Below are positions 7,684-17,107 of a stretch of DNA of 35,661 bases, in pieces. Numbering within the stretch: the first letter of the stretch is position 1; each line of letters starts with the position of its first letter. This DNA comes from an uncultured Gammaproteobacteria bacterium (GTDB taxonomy: Bacteria; Pseudomonadota; Gammaproteobacteria; Xanthomonadales; Xanthomonadaceae): positions 1 to 35,661 of the forward strand of contig CAJAPA010000118.1 of the NCBI GenBank assembly GCA_903942465.1, given 5' to 3'. The notes beneath the pieces were generated by a model. The model saw only the letters and a list, made by a program, of their open reading frames with translations. It was not told where the DNA came from and made no database searches. A program made the position numbers and the translations under genes.

Positions 7684-10600
7684 ATGTCCGCATTCCCCAG
7701 AACCCTCAGCCAGGATCAAGGCCGGCTGCACCGTCTGCAGGCCGCCGCCAAACGAAATCCGGCCGATGCGGAAGCAGCGCAGCGCCTGGCCGCCGCGCTT
7801 TCGGAAAGCCGCGCTGCCTTCGGGGTCCGCGCATCCGGATTGCCCGGGGTACAGGTCGATGAAAACCTGCCGGTCGGTCAGTATGCCGATCGGCTCCGCC
7901 AGCTGATCACCGATCACCCGGTTGTGGTGGTGGCCGGTGAAACCGGTTCGGGCAAGACCACCCAGATTCCGAAAATCTGCCTGAGTGCCGGCCGCGGCAT
8001 TGCCGGCATGATCGGCTGCACCCAGCCGCGCCGCATCGCGGCGCGAGCCGTGGCCAACCGCGTTGCCGAAGAGCTGCAGACGGCCGTCGGCGGCGCCGTC
8101 GGTTTCCAGGTCCGCTTCAACGAACAGGTCGGCGAGCGCACCTACCTGAAATTCATGACCGACGGCATCCTGCTGGCCGAGATCCAGAGTGATCCCTGGC
8201 TGTCGCGCTACGACACCCTGATCATCGATGAGGCGCACGAGCGCAGCCTGAATATCGATTTCCTGCTCGGCTACCTGAAATCCCTGTCTGCCCGCCGCCG
8301 TGATCTCAAAATCATCATCACCTCGGCGACCATTGATACCGCACGCTTCGCGGCGCATTTCGCCGACGCGCCGGTGCTGGAAGTGGAGGGGCGCAGTCAT
8401 CCGGTCGAAGTCCGCTACCGGGACTTACAGCGTCCCGGAGATCAGCCCGCCCGTGAGCGTGCCGATGATTTGACCCTCCCCGAGAAAATCGTGGTGGCGG
8501 TGGACGAGATCACGACGCAGGACGGACTCGGCGACATCCTTGTGTTTCTGCCCGGCGAGCGCGAAATCCGCGAAACCCATCTGGCCCTGTCACGGCGAAA
8601 ATACCGAGCGACCGAAGTCCTTCCGCTTTATGCCCGCCTTTCGGCCAAAGATCAGGACCGCGTGTTCCATCCCGATCGGGGGCGTCGCATCGTGTTGGCC
8701 ACCAATGTCGCGGAAACCTCGCTGACCGTGCCGCGCATCCGCTATGTCATCGATCCGGGCTTGGCGCGGGTCAAGCGTTATTCGCCGCGGCAGAAGATGG
8801 ACCGCCTGCAGATCGAGCCGATATCGCAGGCCAGTGCCAACCAACGCAAGGGCCGCTGTGGCCGGATTTCATCGGGCATCTGTTACCGACTGTACAGTGA
8901 AGACGATTTCAATCAACGCCCGGAATTCACCGACCCGGAAATCCGCCGGGCTTCGCTGGCCGGCGTCATCCTGCGCATGCTGCATCTGCGTCTCGGCGCC
9001 CTCGAGAAGTTTCCGTTCATCGATATGCCGGATGCGCGTGCCATCAATGACGGCTGGCAGAACCTCGCCGAACTCGGCGCCATCGATGCCCAGCGCCAGT
9101 TGAGCGTCATCGGCCGTCAGATGGCGCGTCTGCCGGTGGACGTCAAACTGGCACGCATGCTGGTCGCCGCCAACAGCCATGATGTCCTGCATGAAATGAC
9201 CGTCATCGCCGCCTTCATGGGCATAGCCGATCCGCGCGAACGGCCGGCGGATGCCAAAGAAGCGGCGGACAATGCGCACCGTCTGTTCCAGGATGCCTCT
9301 TCCGAATTCCTCGGCGTCATCGCGCTTTGGCGGGCTTACCGGACGGCTCATGAAGACCTGAGTCAGAGCCAGCTGCGCAAATGGTGCGAGCGTCACTTCC
9401 TGTCCTATCTGCGCATGCGCGAATGGCGTGAATTGCATCGGCAACTGCTGATTAGCTGCCAGGAGCTGCAATGGCCGTTGACCGCCTGGGATGCCATCGA
9501 GGCGAAGCTGCTGGCACAGGCCAGTGATGCCAAAGCCATGGCGCAGCACTACAGGCTGATCCACCGTGCGCTGTTGGCCGGCCTGCCGACCCAGGTGGGG
9601 CATCGCAATGACAAAGGCGGCTTCGATGCGCCACGCCAACGCCGTTTCAACCTGTTTCCGGCCTCGCCGCTGGCCAAACAGCCACCGTCCTGGTGTCTGG
9701 TCGGCAATCTGCTGGATACCCAGAAAGTCTGGGGGCTGATGGCGGCGCGCATCGAGCCCGACTGGCTGGTTGAAGAATGTCCACATCTGCTCACGCGCAC
9801 CTACCATGATCCGCACTGGTCGCGCCGGCAGGGCCGGGTGGTCGGGCATTGCCAGATCAGTCTGCTCGGTCTGTTGCTTGTGGCCAAAAAGCCAGTGCAT
9901 TACGGCGGATTGTTTCCCGAGGAGGCGCGTGGCATTTTCATCCGGCAGGCACTGCTGACCGGTGAAATCAACACGCGTTCGGGGTTCGTGTCGCGCAATC
10001 TGCAGATGTTGGCCAAAGCGCATGACGAGGAAGCCAAGCAGCGCCGCAGCGGACTGGTGGTCGATGAGCACTGGCAGGAACGCTGGTATCTGGATCGGAT
10101 ACCGCCCGAAATCTGCTCCTCGGAATCGCTCGACAAGTGGTTCCGTGCCTTGCCGGAAGCGAAAAAGCAGGGTCTGCTGTGGCAAAGCAGCGATCTGATG
10201 CTGGCCGAGCAGAGCGGTATTGCCTTGTTTCCCGACTATTACGTGCTCGGCAGCAATCGTCTGGCCTTGCATTACAGCTTCGCGCCGGGCCAGGCCGATG
10301 ACGGCGTCACTCTGGATGTGCCGATTCATCTGTTGAATGCCTTGGATGAGTCGCGTCTGAGCTGGCTGGTGCCCGGACTCCTTGAAGAAAAAGCCGCCGC
10401 CTTGATCCGCGCATTGCCCAAAACGCTTCGGCGCAACTACGTGCCGGCACCGGATTTCGCCCGGGCGTTCCGTCAGGCCTTTCCCGAGGCCGATGCCGAT
10501 GCGCTGGAAGGCGTGCTGGCACGGTTCCTGACCCGCAGCACCGGCGCTCCGGTCAGCGCACTGGATTTCAGGGAAGCGGTTCTCGAGCCGCATCTGCAGA

Positions 10601-11568
10601 TCAATCTGCGGCTGGCCGACCGGAACGGACAGGTTCTGGCGCAGTCCCGCAATCTGGCGGAATTGCAGCAGCGCTATTCGGCGCTGGCCGAGCGGGCGTT
10701 TTCCGAACAGGCCGGGCAGGGCTTTGGCGAGGCCGCGTTGGCTGGTTTTCCGGAAAGCCCCATTGCCACGGAATTGGCCACGGCCGAGGGTCTGATCGCC
10801 TATCCGGCCCTTGTGCTGGAAGACGGCGCGGTGCATCTGCGTGCCGTGGCCTCCCGGCCCGAAGCGCAGCGTCTGCATTCGGCGGCGGTCCGTCATTTCC
10901 TGATGGAAAATCTGCGCGACAAGCGCAAGTCCGCGGCCAAACAGCTTCCGGTCGAGCCGCGTCTCGGGCTGCTGTATGCCACCCTGGAATCGGCCGAACG
11001 GCTGCGCGCCGATTGCGTGCAGGCCGCCTGCAATGCCCTGATGCAAGAGGATTATGCCGGTATCCGCAGTCGGGCTGAATTCGAGGCGGCGGCCAAAACG
11101 CTTTCCGCTGCCTTATTCGGCGAGAGCATGACCGTGCTGGCGCTCTTGCAGGACTGCATGGCCACCACCGCGCGCATCCGCGCGCAGCTCAAGCCCGAAC
11201 TGATGGGTTGGGCCAGCGGCAATCTGGCGGATATCAAAGCACACCTGGATCGATTGGTGTTCCCGGGCTTTCTGGCGGCACATCCGGCGGCGTTTCTGAA
11301 GCAGTTGCCTCGTTATCTGAAAGCTCTGCAGCTGCGTCAGGAGCGCGCCTTGCTGGATCCGATCAAGGATCAGGTGCGTCTGCTGGAGGCCAAACCGTTC
11401 AACGACGCGGTCGTCCGGATGCTCGAACGACAGGTGGATAAAGCCGAAAGCCACCGCTTCCGTCAGGACGTTGAAGAGCTGAATGTGCAGATTTTCGCGC
11501 AGGAATTGGCATTGAAGGGTGCGGTTTCCCGCAAGCATCTTTCCCGCCAGATGAGCCTGCTTATTTGA
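7684..11568 (+). CDS. hrpA: ATP-dependent RNA helicase HrpA (DEAH box)
   Basis: GETGSGKTTQIPK Walker A, DEAHERSLNIDFLLG, SATIDTARF, QRKGRCGR motif VI, HA2 domain, long C-terminal DUF3418-like region; 1294 aa. Confidence 0.96.
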   Translation: MSAFPRTLSQDQGRLHRLQAAAKRNPADAEAAQRLAAALSESRAAFGVRASGLPGVQVDENLPVGQYADRLRQLITDHPVVVVAGETGSGKTTQIPKICLSAGRGIAGMIGCTQPRRIAARAVANRVAEELQTAVGGAVGFQVRFNEQVGERTYLKFMTDGILLAEIQSDPWLSRYDTLIIDEAHERSLNIDFLLGYLKSLSARRRDLKIIITSATIDTARFAAHFADAPVLEVEGRSHPVEVRYRDLQRPGDQPARERADDLTLPEKIVVAVDEITTQDGLGDILVFLPGEREIRETHLALSRRKYRATEVLPLYARLSAKDQDRVFHPDRGRRIVLATNVAETSLTVPRIRYVIDPGLARVKRYSPRQKMDRLQIEPISQASANQRKGRCGRISSGICYRLYSEDDFNQRPEFTDPEIRRASLAGVILRMLHLRLGALEKFPFIDMPDARAINDGWQNLAELGAIDAQRQLSVIGRQMARLPVDVKLARMLVAANSHDVLHEMTVIAAFMGIADPRERPADAKEAADNAHRLFQDASSEFLGVIALWRAYRTAHEDLSQSQLRKWCERHFLSYLRMREWRELHRQLLISCQELQWPLTAWDAIEAKLLAQASDAKAMAQHYRLIHRALLAGLPTQVGHRNDKGGFDAPRQRRFNLFPASPLAKQPPSWCLVGNLLDTQKVWGLMAARIEPDWLVEECPHLLTRTYHDPHWSRRQGRVVGHCQISLLGLLLVAKKPVHYGGLFPEEARGIFIRQALLTGEINTRSGFVSRNLQMLAKAHDEEAKQRRSGLVVDEHWQERWYLDRIPPEICSSESLDKWFRALPEAKKQGLLWQSSDLMLAEQSGIALFPDYYVLGSNRLALHYSFAPGQADDGVTLDVPIHLLNALDESRLSWLVPGLLEEKAAALIRALPKTLRRNYVPAPDFARAFRQAFPEADADALEGVLARFLTRSTGAPVSALDFREAVLEPHLQINLRLADRNGQVLAQSRNLAELQQRYSALAERAFSEQAGQGFGEAALAGFPESPIATELATAEGLIAYPALVLEDGAVHLRAVASRPEAQRLHSAAVRHFLMENLRDKRKSAAKQLPVEPRLGLLYATLESAERLRADCVQAACNALMQEDYAGIRSRAEFEAAAKTLSAALFGESMTVLALLQDCMATTARIRAQLKPELMGWASGNLADIKAHLDRLVFPGFLAAHPAAFLKQLPRYLKALQLRQERALLDPIKDQVRLLEAKPFNDAVVRMLERQVDKAESHRFRQDVEELNVQIFAQELALKGAVSRKHLSRQMSLLI

Positions 11569-12019
11569 TGCGTCGGACCTTGACCCAGCTGTTGTAGCCT
11601 TCGACCTGAAGCTTCCATCCGGACATGTAGTTGTGCACCAGACGCACTTTCGGGTTGGTCAGCTTGCTGGTGAACAGTTCGCCGGGCGCCGCCTGCATCC
11701 AGACTTGGCCGTTGGCCAAGGTGAATTCGGTATAACCGCGCCAGCCGCGGAACTCGCCGACCAATGCACTGTTGATATCCGAAAAATCCTCGGCCGGTTT
11801 TTCAACCTGCTTTTCGACCACTTTTTCGACCACAACGGTCTTGACCCCGGTGATCCAGTTGTCGAGCTGTTTCAGTTCGTCGGCGCTGAGTTTGTCCAGA
11901 CCGGCAGCCTTGAACCGTTCCGGCCCCATCCGTTCGCGCAGGGATGCGGCATCGGTCGATTGCGCCAGCGTGCTGCCGCCAGCCAGAAGAAGCAGGGTAA
12001 AAAGAAGAAAAGGTTTCAT
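11561..12019 (-). CDS. uncharacterised secreted protein (signal peptide, charged linker, beta-rich C-terminal domain)
   Basis: MKPFLLFTLLLLAGGSTLAQ signal peptide; start placed at the internal Met (12019) rather than at the upstream ORF start. Confidence 0.75.
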   Translation of the reverse strand: MKPFLLFTLLLLAGGSTLAQSTDAASLRERMGPERFKAAGLDKLSADELKQLDNWITGVKTVVVEKVVEKQVEKPAEDFSDINSALVGEFRGWRGYTEFTLANGQVWMQAAPGELFTSKLTNPKVRLVHNYMSGWKLQVEGYNSWVKVRRIK

Positions 12020-12076
12020 GCCGGCTCCCGGATTTTTGTCATACTGTCCTAGTGTAATGTATTTTTCCGGACCCCC

Positions 12077-14176
12077 GTGCCCAAAGCCGCCGCCAACCTG
12101 ACCCAACGACTCGCCGCCTGGCAGCAGAAGCCGGAATTCGCGGCGGTGACGGCAAGTGCCACCCGGAACTTGGATGCCGCCGGCCTGGAGGAGTTGCTGG
12201 CCCTGTGGGATGTCCTCTCGGGCCTGTCCGCCGACCCCGACATGCTGCTGGCGGCCGCCGTTTATCTGGCACCGTCCCTGCAGACCGAGCATTTCACCCT
12301 GAAACCCGAGCAGCTGCGTTTGCTTGAGGGCCTGTCCGCTTCGCGCAAGGTCTGGGATATCTACCGCCAGCACGGCCGCAGCGGCAATGCCGAGGGACTG
12401 CGCCGTCTATTGCTGGCCATCATTCTGGATCTGCGCGTGTTGATCGTGTTGCTGGCCTGGCAGCTGGTGCAGATGCGTAAAGCGGTTTCCTGGCCGGAAC
12501 CCGAGCGGCTGGCCTTGGCGCACCTGACCGCCGATATCCATGCGCCGCTCGCCAACCGGCTCGGTATCTGGCAGCTGAAATGGGAGCTGGAGGATCTGGC
12601 CTTCCGCATCATGAAGCCGGAGCAGTATCAGGCCATTGCACGCCAGTTGCAGGAAAAACGCGGTCTGCGCGAACGTTACATCGAGCAGGCGACGCACCAG
12701 ATCGAGGCGTCGCTGGCCAAGGCCGGCATTGCCGCCGATGTCGCCGGAAGACCCAAGCACATCACCAGCATCTGGAAAAAGATGCAGCGCAAGAATCTCG
12801 ATTTCGAAGGGCTTTACGATATCCGCGCCATCCGCGTGCTGGTCGATGATGTCGCCGCCTGCTACAGCGTGCTTGGCCTGGTGCACCAGCTGTGGACGCC
12901 GATACCCGGCGAGTTCGACGATTACATCGCGCAGCCGAAGAGCAACAATTACCAGAGCCTGCACACCGCGGTTATCGGACCGGACGGACTCGGCCTGGAA
13001 GTGCAGATCCGGACCCGTAACATGCACGAGCATGCCGAGATGGGCGTGGCGGCGCATTGGCGTTACAAGGAAGGCGGCAAGGCGCAGGGCGAATTCGAAA
13101 AGAAAATCGCCCAGATGCGGCAGCTTCTGGAGAACAGCAAGGCGGCCGACGAAACCGTGTTGATGGCCGGTCTCGGTACCGAGCTGGTGGAAGACCGTAA
13201 ATACCTGCTCACCCCGAAAGGCGAGGTCATCGACCTGCCGGCGGGTGGCACCGTTCTCGATTTCGCCTATCACGTGCATACCGATGTCGGCCACCGGTGC
13301 CGCGGTGCCAAGGTCAATGGCCGCATCGTGCCTTTGGAATACCGGCCGAACTCCGGCGACCGCATTGAAATCATGACCGGAAAAACCGGCGTGCCCAAAC
13401 GCGATTGGCTGTTGGCCTCCAACGGCTATCTGGCCAGCTCGCGTTCGCGGGACAAGGTGCGTGCCTATTTCTTCCGGCTCGACCGTCAACGCAATCTCGA
13501 AGACGGGCGCGAGCTGCTGGAGAAGGAATTGCGCCGCGTGGCCCTGATGCAGGCCGACCTGAAACCGGTGCTCGACAAGTTCAAGATTGCCGACCGCGAT
13601 GAGCTGTGCATCGCGCTGGCGCTCGGCGATATCAGTCCCAGTCTGATCACCCGCGCTCTGCACGAGCACCTGCAACCCGCATCCGAAACATTGCCGATAC
13701 GGCGCGCTCCGGCGCCGCGCAAGGCGGCCGGACGCAGCGACATGACCGTGGAAGGTGTCGGTAATCTGCTGATGCAGCTGGCACGTTGCTGCCAGCCGGT
13801 TCCCGGCGATGCCATCGTCGGCTACCTGACCAAGGGCAAGGGGGTCAGCATCCACCGGGCCAATTGCGCCAGCGCCGCCTATCTGATTTCGCAGCATCCG
13901 GAACGGGAACTGCCGGTGAATTGGGGCGGCCGCGAAGACGGGCGCTACGAAGTTTCCATCCTGATCCGCGCCTATGACCGAAAATGGCTGCTGAAGGATC
14001 TGACCAATCTCATCGCGCAGGCCAACGTCAACATCGCCGGCGTCAATACCCTGTCGCAGGGCAGTCCGATGGCTGAATTGAAAATGAACCTCAAGGTCGC
14101 CGATTTCGGACAGCTCAGTGCGCTTCTGGGTAAGCTGGACGCCGTCCCCGGCGTGCTGGAAGTCCGCCGTTTCTGA
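12077..14176 (+). CDS. relA: RelA-type (p)ppGpp synthetase with degenerate hydrolase domain
   Basis: Synthetase domain LYDIRAIRVLVDDVAACYSVLG...GEFDDYIAQPKSNNYQSLHTAV; TGS domain; C-terminal ACT; HD hydrolase motif absent; GTG start. Confidence 0.92.
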   Translation: MPKAAANLTQRLAAWQQKPEFAAVTASATRNLDAAGLEELLALWDVLSGLSADPDMLLAAAVYLAPSLQTEHFTLKPEQLRLLEGLSASRKVWDIYRQHGRSGNAEGLRRLLLAIILDLRVLIVLLAWQLVQMRKAVSWPEPERLALAHLTADIHAPLANRLGIWQLKWELEDLAFRIMKPEQYQAIARQLQEKRGLRERYIEQATHQIEASLAKAGIAADVAGRPKHITSIWKKMQRKNLDFEGLYDIRAIRVLVDDVAACYSVLGLVHQLWTPIPGEFDDYIAQPKSNNYQSLHTAVIGPDGLGLEVQIRTRNMHEHAEMGVAAHWRYKEGGKAQGEFEKKIAQMRQLLENSKAADETVLMAGLGTELVEDRKYLLTPKGEVIDLPAGGTVLDFAYHVHTDVGHRCRGAKVNGRIVPLEYRPNSGDRIEIMTGKTGVPKRDWLLASNGYLASSRSRDKVRAYFFRLDRQRNLEDGRELLEKELRRVALMQADLKPVLDKFKIADRDELCIALALGDISPSLITRALHEHLQPASETLPIRRAPAPRKAAGRSDMTVEGVGNLLMQLARCCQPVPGDAIVGYLTKGKGVSIHRANCASAAYLISQHPERELPVNWGGREDGRYEVSILIRAYDRKWLLKDLTNLIAQANVNIAGVNTLSQGSPMAELKMNLKVADFGQLSALLGKLDAVPGVLEVRRF

Positions 14177-14202
14177 GGCGTACGCAAGCATCCACCACCT
14201 GA

Positions 14203-14208
14203 TAAAAT
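14203..14208 (+). promoter_or_regulatory. candidate -10 element (TAAAAT) for mrcB
   Basis: GATAAAATGATCC about 27 bp upstream of the mrcB GTG start. Confidence 0.35.
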
Positions 14209-14234
14209 GATCCGAACCTGGCCATAAGATTCCC

Positions 14235-16607
14235 GTGAACATATCCGATAACGATCCGGCACCCAACGACTCCATGCTCAAGCGCGGCATATGGCGCCTG
14301 CTGTTCCTCGCGGTCGGTCTTTTCATCGGCATCGGCATTCCCTACATCTGGTACCTCGACAAGCAGGTGCGCGATCAATTCGCCCAGCTCAACTGGCAGG
14401 TGCCGACTAAAGTTTTCGCCCGGCCTCTGGTGCTCAAGCCCGGTCTGCCGCTGGATGGCGGCAGCCTCGAGCTGGAGCTGCAGGCCGGCGGTTACAAGGA
14501 TGACGGCCGTGGTGTTTTGGCCGGAAGCTACGGGCGCAGTGGCGGCCGTTTCCGTCTGACCACCCGCGAGTTCTTCGATGTCAACGGCAAGGTGCCATCA
14601 CGCCAGCTCGAGGTGCTGCTAGTCTCCGGCCGTGTCGCTGCCGTGCGCGATGCCAAAACGCGGCGCAATCTGGGTTCCGCGAAAGTCGATCCGGTCCGGA
14701 TTGCCACTCTTTACGGCAATACCACCGAGGAGCGGCGTCTGGTCAAGATCGACCGCGTGCCGAAACTGCTGGTCGACGGGTTGCAGGCGGTGGAAGACCG
14801 TAATTTCCAGAATCACATCGGCATCGATCCGATGGGCGTGGCGCGCGCCATTTATGTCAATATCCGCGAAGTCGGCTTCGAGCAGGGCGCCTCCACGCTG
14901 ACCCAGCAGTTGGTGCGCAGTCTGTTCCTGAGCAATACCAAAACCATCACACGCAAGGTCAAGGAAGCGCTGTATGCGCTCATCATCGAAGCGCGCTTCG
15001 ACAAAAAAACCATTCTCGAGGCTTACCTCAACCAGGTCTATCTCGGACAGGTCGGCGACCAGTCCATCCACGGCATCGCCGCCGGTGCCGATTTCTGGTT
15101 CGGCCGCGATGTCACGCAGCTGCAGGATCACGAAATCGCGCTGCTGATCGGTCTGGTGCAGGGTCCGTATTACTGGGATCCGCGCAAGCATCCGGAGCGC
15201 GCACTCAAACGCCGCGCCATCGTCATCCAGGAATTCCTGGAGGCCGGCCTGTTCACGCCCGAACAGGCGGAAAAAGCCAAGGCGGCGCCGTTGGGTGTCG
15301 TGGCCAAACCCATTCTGGCCCGCAACCGCGCGCCGGCCTTCCTCGATATCGTGCGCCGGCAGCTGGCCAAGGACTACGATAACGACGATTTGAGCGGTCA
15401 GGGGCTGACCGTGCTGACCACGCTGTCCCCCGCTGCCCAGACCTATCTGGAGAAAGCGGTCACCGGGACCCTGTCGCGTGTTCAGCGCGACAAGGGACCC
15501 GAACTGCAGGCCGGCGCCATCGTCACCGAGGCCGGCACCGGCAACATCGTGGCCGCGGTCGGCAACCGCAATGTCGGCACGCCGGGATTCAACCGTGCGG
15601 TCGATGCCAAACGGCCCATCGGATCCTTGATCAAACCCTTCGTGTTCATGCTGGCGCTGGCACGTCCGGATGACTGGTCACTGTCGAGCTGGATCAGCGA
15701 CGAACCGGTGGCGGTCAATACCGAAGACGGCAAGATCTGGGAACCGAAGAATTCCGACCGCAAGAGCCACGGTACCGTGACGCTGGCTTCGGCCTTGGCC
15801 AATTCCTACAATCAGGCCACGGTCCGCCTGGGCATGCAGGTCGGACCCGGACGCGTCGGCGAGCTGGTGCATGCGCTGACCGGTGAGAAAGTCAAAGCGC
15901 ATCCCTCGCTGTTGCTGGGATCGGCCGATCTTTCGGTTTATACCATGTCGCAGATGTACCAATTCCTTGCTTCCGGCGGCCGCGTGCAGCCCCTGCAGTC
16001 GGTGCGTGCCGTGCTCGATCCGCAGGGCAAGGCGCTCAGCAAATACGAAAAAGAACCGGTCATCGCACAGAAAGGCGATGCCATGGCGGCGCGTCTTCTC
16101 GCGTTCGGCTTGCAGCAGACGGTGACTTCCGGCAGCGCCCGCGCCCTGCTGTCCGAAGGTCTGGGCGATCTGCAATCGGCCGGTAAAACCGGCACCAGCA
16201 ACGATTCGCGTGACAGCTGGTATGCCGGCTACACCGGTGACCATCTGGCGGTGATCTGGGTCGGCAACGACAAAAATGAACCGACGGGCTTATATGGCGC
16301 CACCGGCGCCATGCGGGTCTGGGCGCAGCTGTTCAAACGACTGCCGAGCCGCCCCCTGCGCATCTCGGGGGAAGGTCTTGAATGGGCCTATCTGGATGCA
16401 TCGCGTTTCGCCACCACCGACGACTTCTGCCCGGGTGCGCGCCGCGCGGTGTTCATCGCCGGTTATCTGCCTTCCGAAAATGTGTCCTGCGGCGAGCGTC
16501 CTGTCGCTGAAACCGAATCCGGATCCTGGCTTGACTGGTTCACCGGCGACAAGAATGCGCCCGCCGAGGAAACGCCGCCGGCGCCGGAAGTCCGGAACCG
16601 CCCATGA
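14235..16607 (+). CDS. mrcB: Penicillin-binding protein 1B (bifunctional transglycosylase/transpeptidase)
   Basis: GT51 motifs (EDRNFQNHIGID, GASTLTQQLVRSLFLS), SLIKPF / SYN / KTGTS transpeptidase motifs, UB2H-like N-domain; GTG start (precise start uncertain). Confidence 0.94.
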   Translation: MNISDNDPAPNDSMLKRGIWRLLFLAVGLFIGIGIPYIWYLDKQVRDQFAQLNWQVPTKVFARPLVLKPGLPLDGGSLELELQAGGYKDDGRGVLAGSYGRSGGRFRLTTREFFDVNGKVPSRQLEVLLVSGRVAAVRDAKTRRNLGSAKVDPVRIATLYGNTTEERRLVKIDRVPKLLVDGLQAVEDRNFQNHIGIDPMGVARAIYVNIREVGFEQGASTLTQQLVRSLFLSNTKTITRKVKEALYALIIEARFDKKTILEAYLNQVYLGQVGDQSIHGIAAGADFWFGRDVTQLQDHEIALLIGLVQGPYYWDPRKHPERALKRRAIVIQEFLEAGLFTPEQAEKAKAAPLGVVAKPILARNRAPAFLDIVRRQLAKDYDNDDLSGQGLTVLTTLSPAAQTYLEKAVTGTLSRVQRDKGPELQAGAIVTEAGTGNIVAAVGNRNVGTPGFNRAVDAKRPIGSLIKPFVFMLALARPDDWSLSSWISDEPVAVNTEDGKIWEPKNSDRKSHGTVTLASALANSYNQATVRLGMQVGPGRVGELVHALTGEKVKAHPSLLLGSADLSVYTMSQMYQFLASGGRVQPLQSVRAVLDPQGKALSKYEKEPVIAQKGDAMAARLLAFGLQQTVTSGSARALLSEGLGDLQSAGKTGTSNDSRDSWYAGYTGDHLAVIWVGNDKNEPTGLYGATGAMRVWAQLFKRLPSRPLRISGEGLEWAYLDASRFATTDDFCPGARRAVFIAGYLPSENVSCGERPVAETESGSWLDWFTGDKNAPAEETPPAPEVRNRP

Positions 16608-17107
16608 AGCACGCGTTGCCGATCGTGCTGGTGCTCGCGCTCGCCGCCTGCAGCCGGCCGGAAACCACCCCCGTGACCGCGCACGATCTCAGTCCGGAGC
16701 AGATGCTGGATAAAATCCGTGCCCAGCCGGAAGTCGGCAACGAAGTCGTGTTCCAGGCGCTGGCCGATGAAGCCATTCTTGATCTGCATGCCGACGCCCT
16801 TGCGGCCGAGGCAGCGGGCAGTTATCCGCAGGCGAGAAAATTGCTGGACGACGCTTTGCTTCTGAATCCTGCTGACCCGCAGGTGCTGCAGAGCCGGGCT
16901 GAACTGGCCATCCGTGACCAGGCCTGGGTGCAGGCCGAGCAGTATGCCCGGCGCTCCTTCGATTCCGGAGCCAAGCTCGGCAGTCTGTGTCGACGTAACT
17001 GGCTGACCATGCATTACGCACGTATGGCGCAGGGCCGCAGCTTGCCGCCGCCGCAGCTGGCCAAGAACCTCAACGAGTGCACGCTCGTTCCGCCGGCACG
17101 CCTGTAA
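16604..17107 (+). CDS. TPR-like lipoprotein, candidate PBP1b activator (LpoP-like)
   Basis: Lipobox LALAAC-SRPE; TPR-like helices (AAEAAGSYPQARKLLDDALLLNPADPQVLQSRAELAIRDQAWVQAEQYARRS); ATGA overlap with mrcB. Confidence 0.75.
   Translation: MKHALPIVLVLALAACSRPETTPVTAHDLSPEQMLDKIRAQPEVGNEVVFQALADEAILDLHADALAAEAAGSYPQARKLLDDALLLNPADPQVLQSRAELAIRDQAWVQAEQYARRSFDSGAKLGSLCRRNWLTMHYARMAQGRSLPPPQLAKNLNECTLVPPARL

Noticed and set aside
8869-11046. 725-aa minus-strand ORF antisense to hrpA
   Set aside because: Low-complexity, His/Gln/Arg/Gly-rich shadow translation; the plus strand encodes clear HrpA motifs throughout.
12407-14338. 643-aa minus-strand ORF antisense to relA
   Set aside because: Shadow ORF from GC-rich codon usage; no recognisable domain, and relA motifs occupy the opposite strand.
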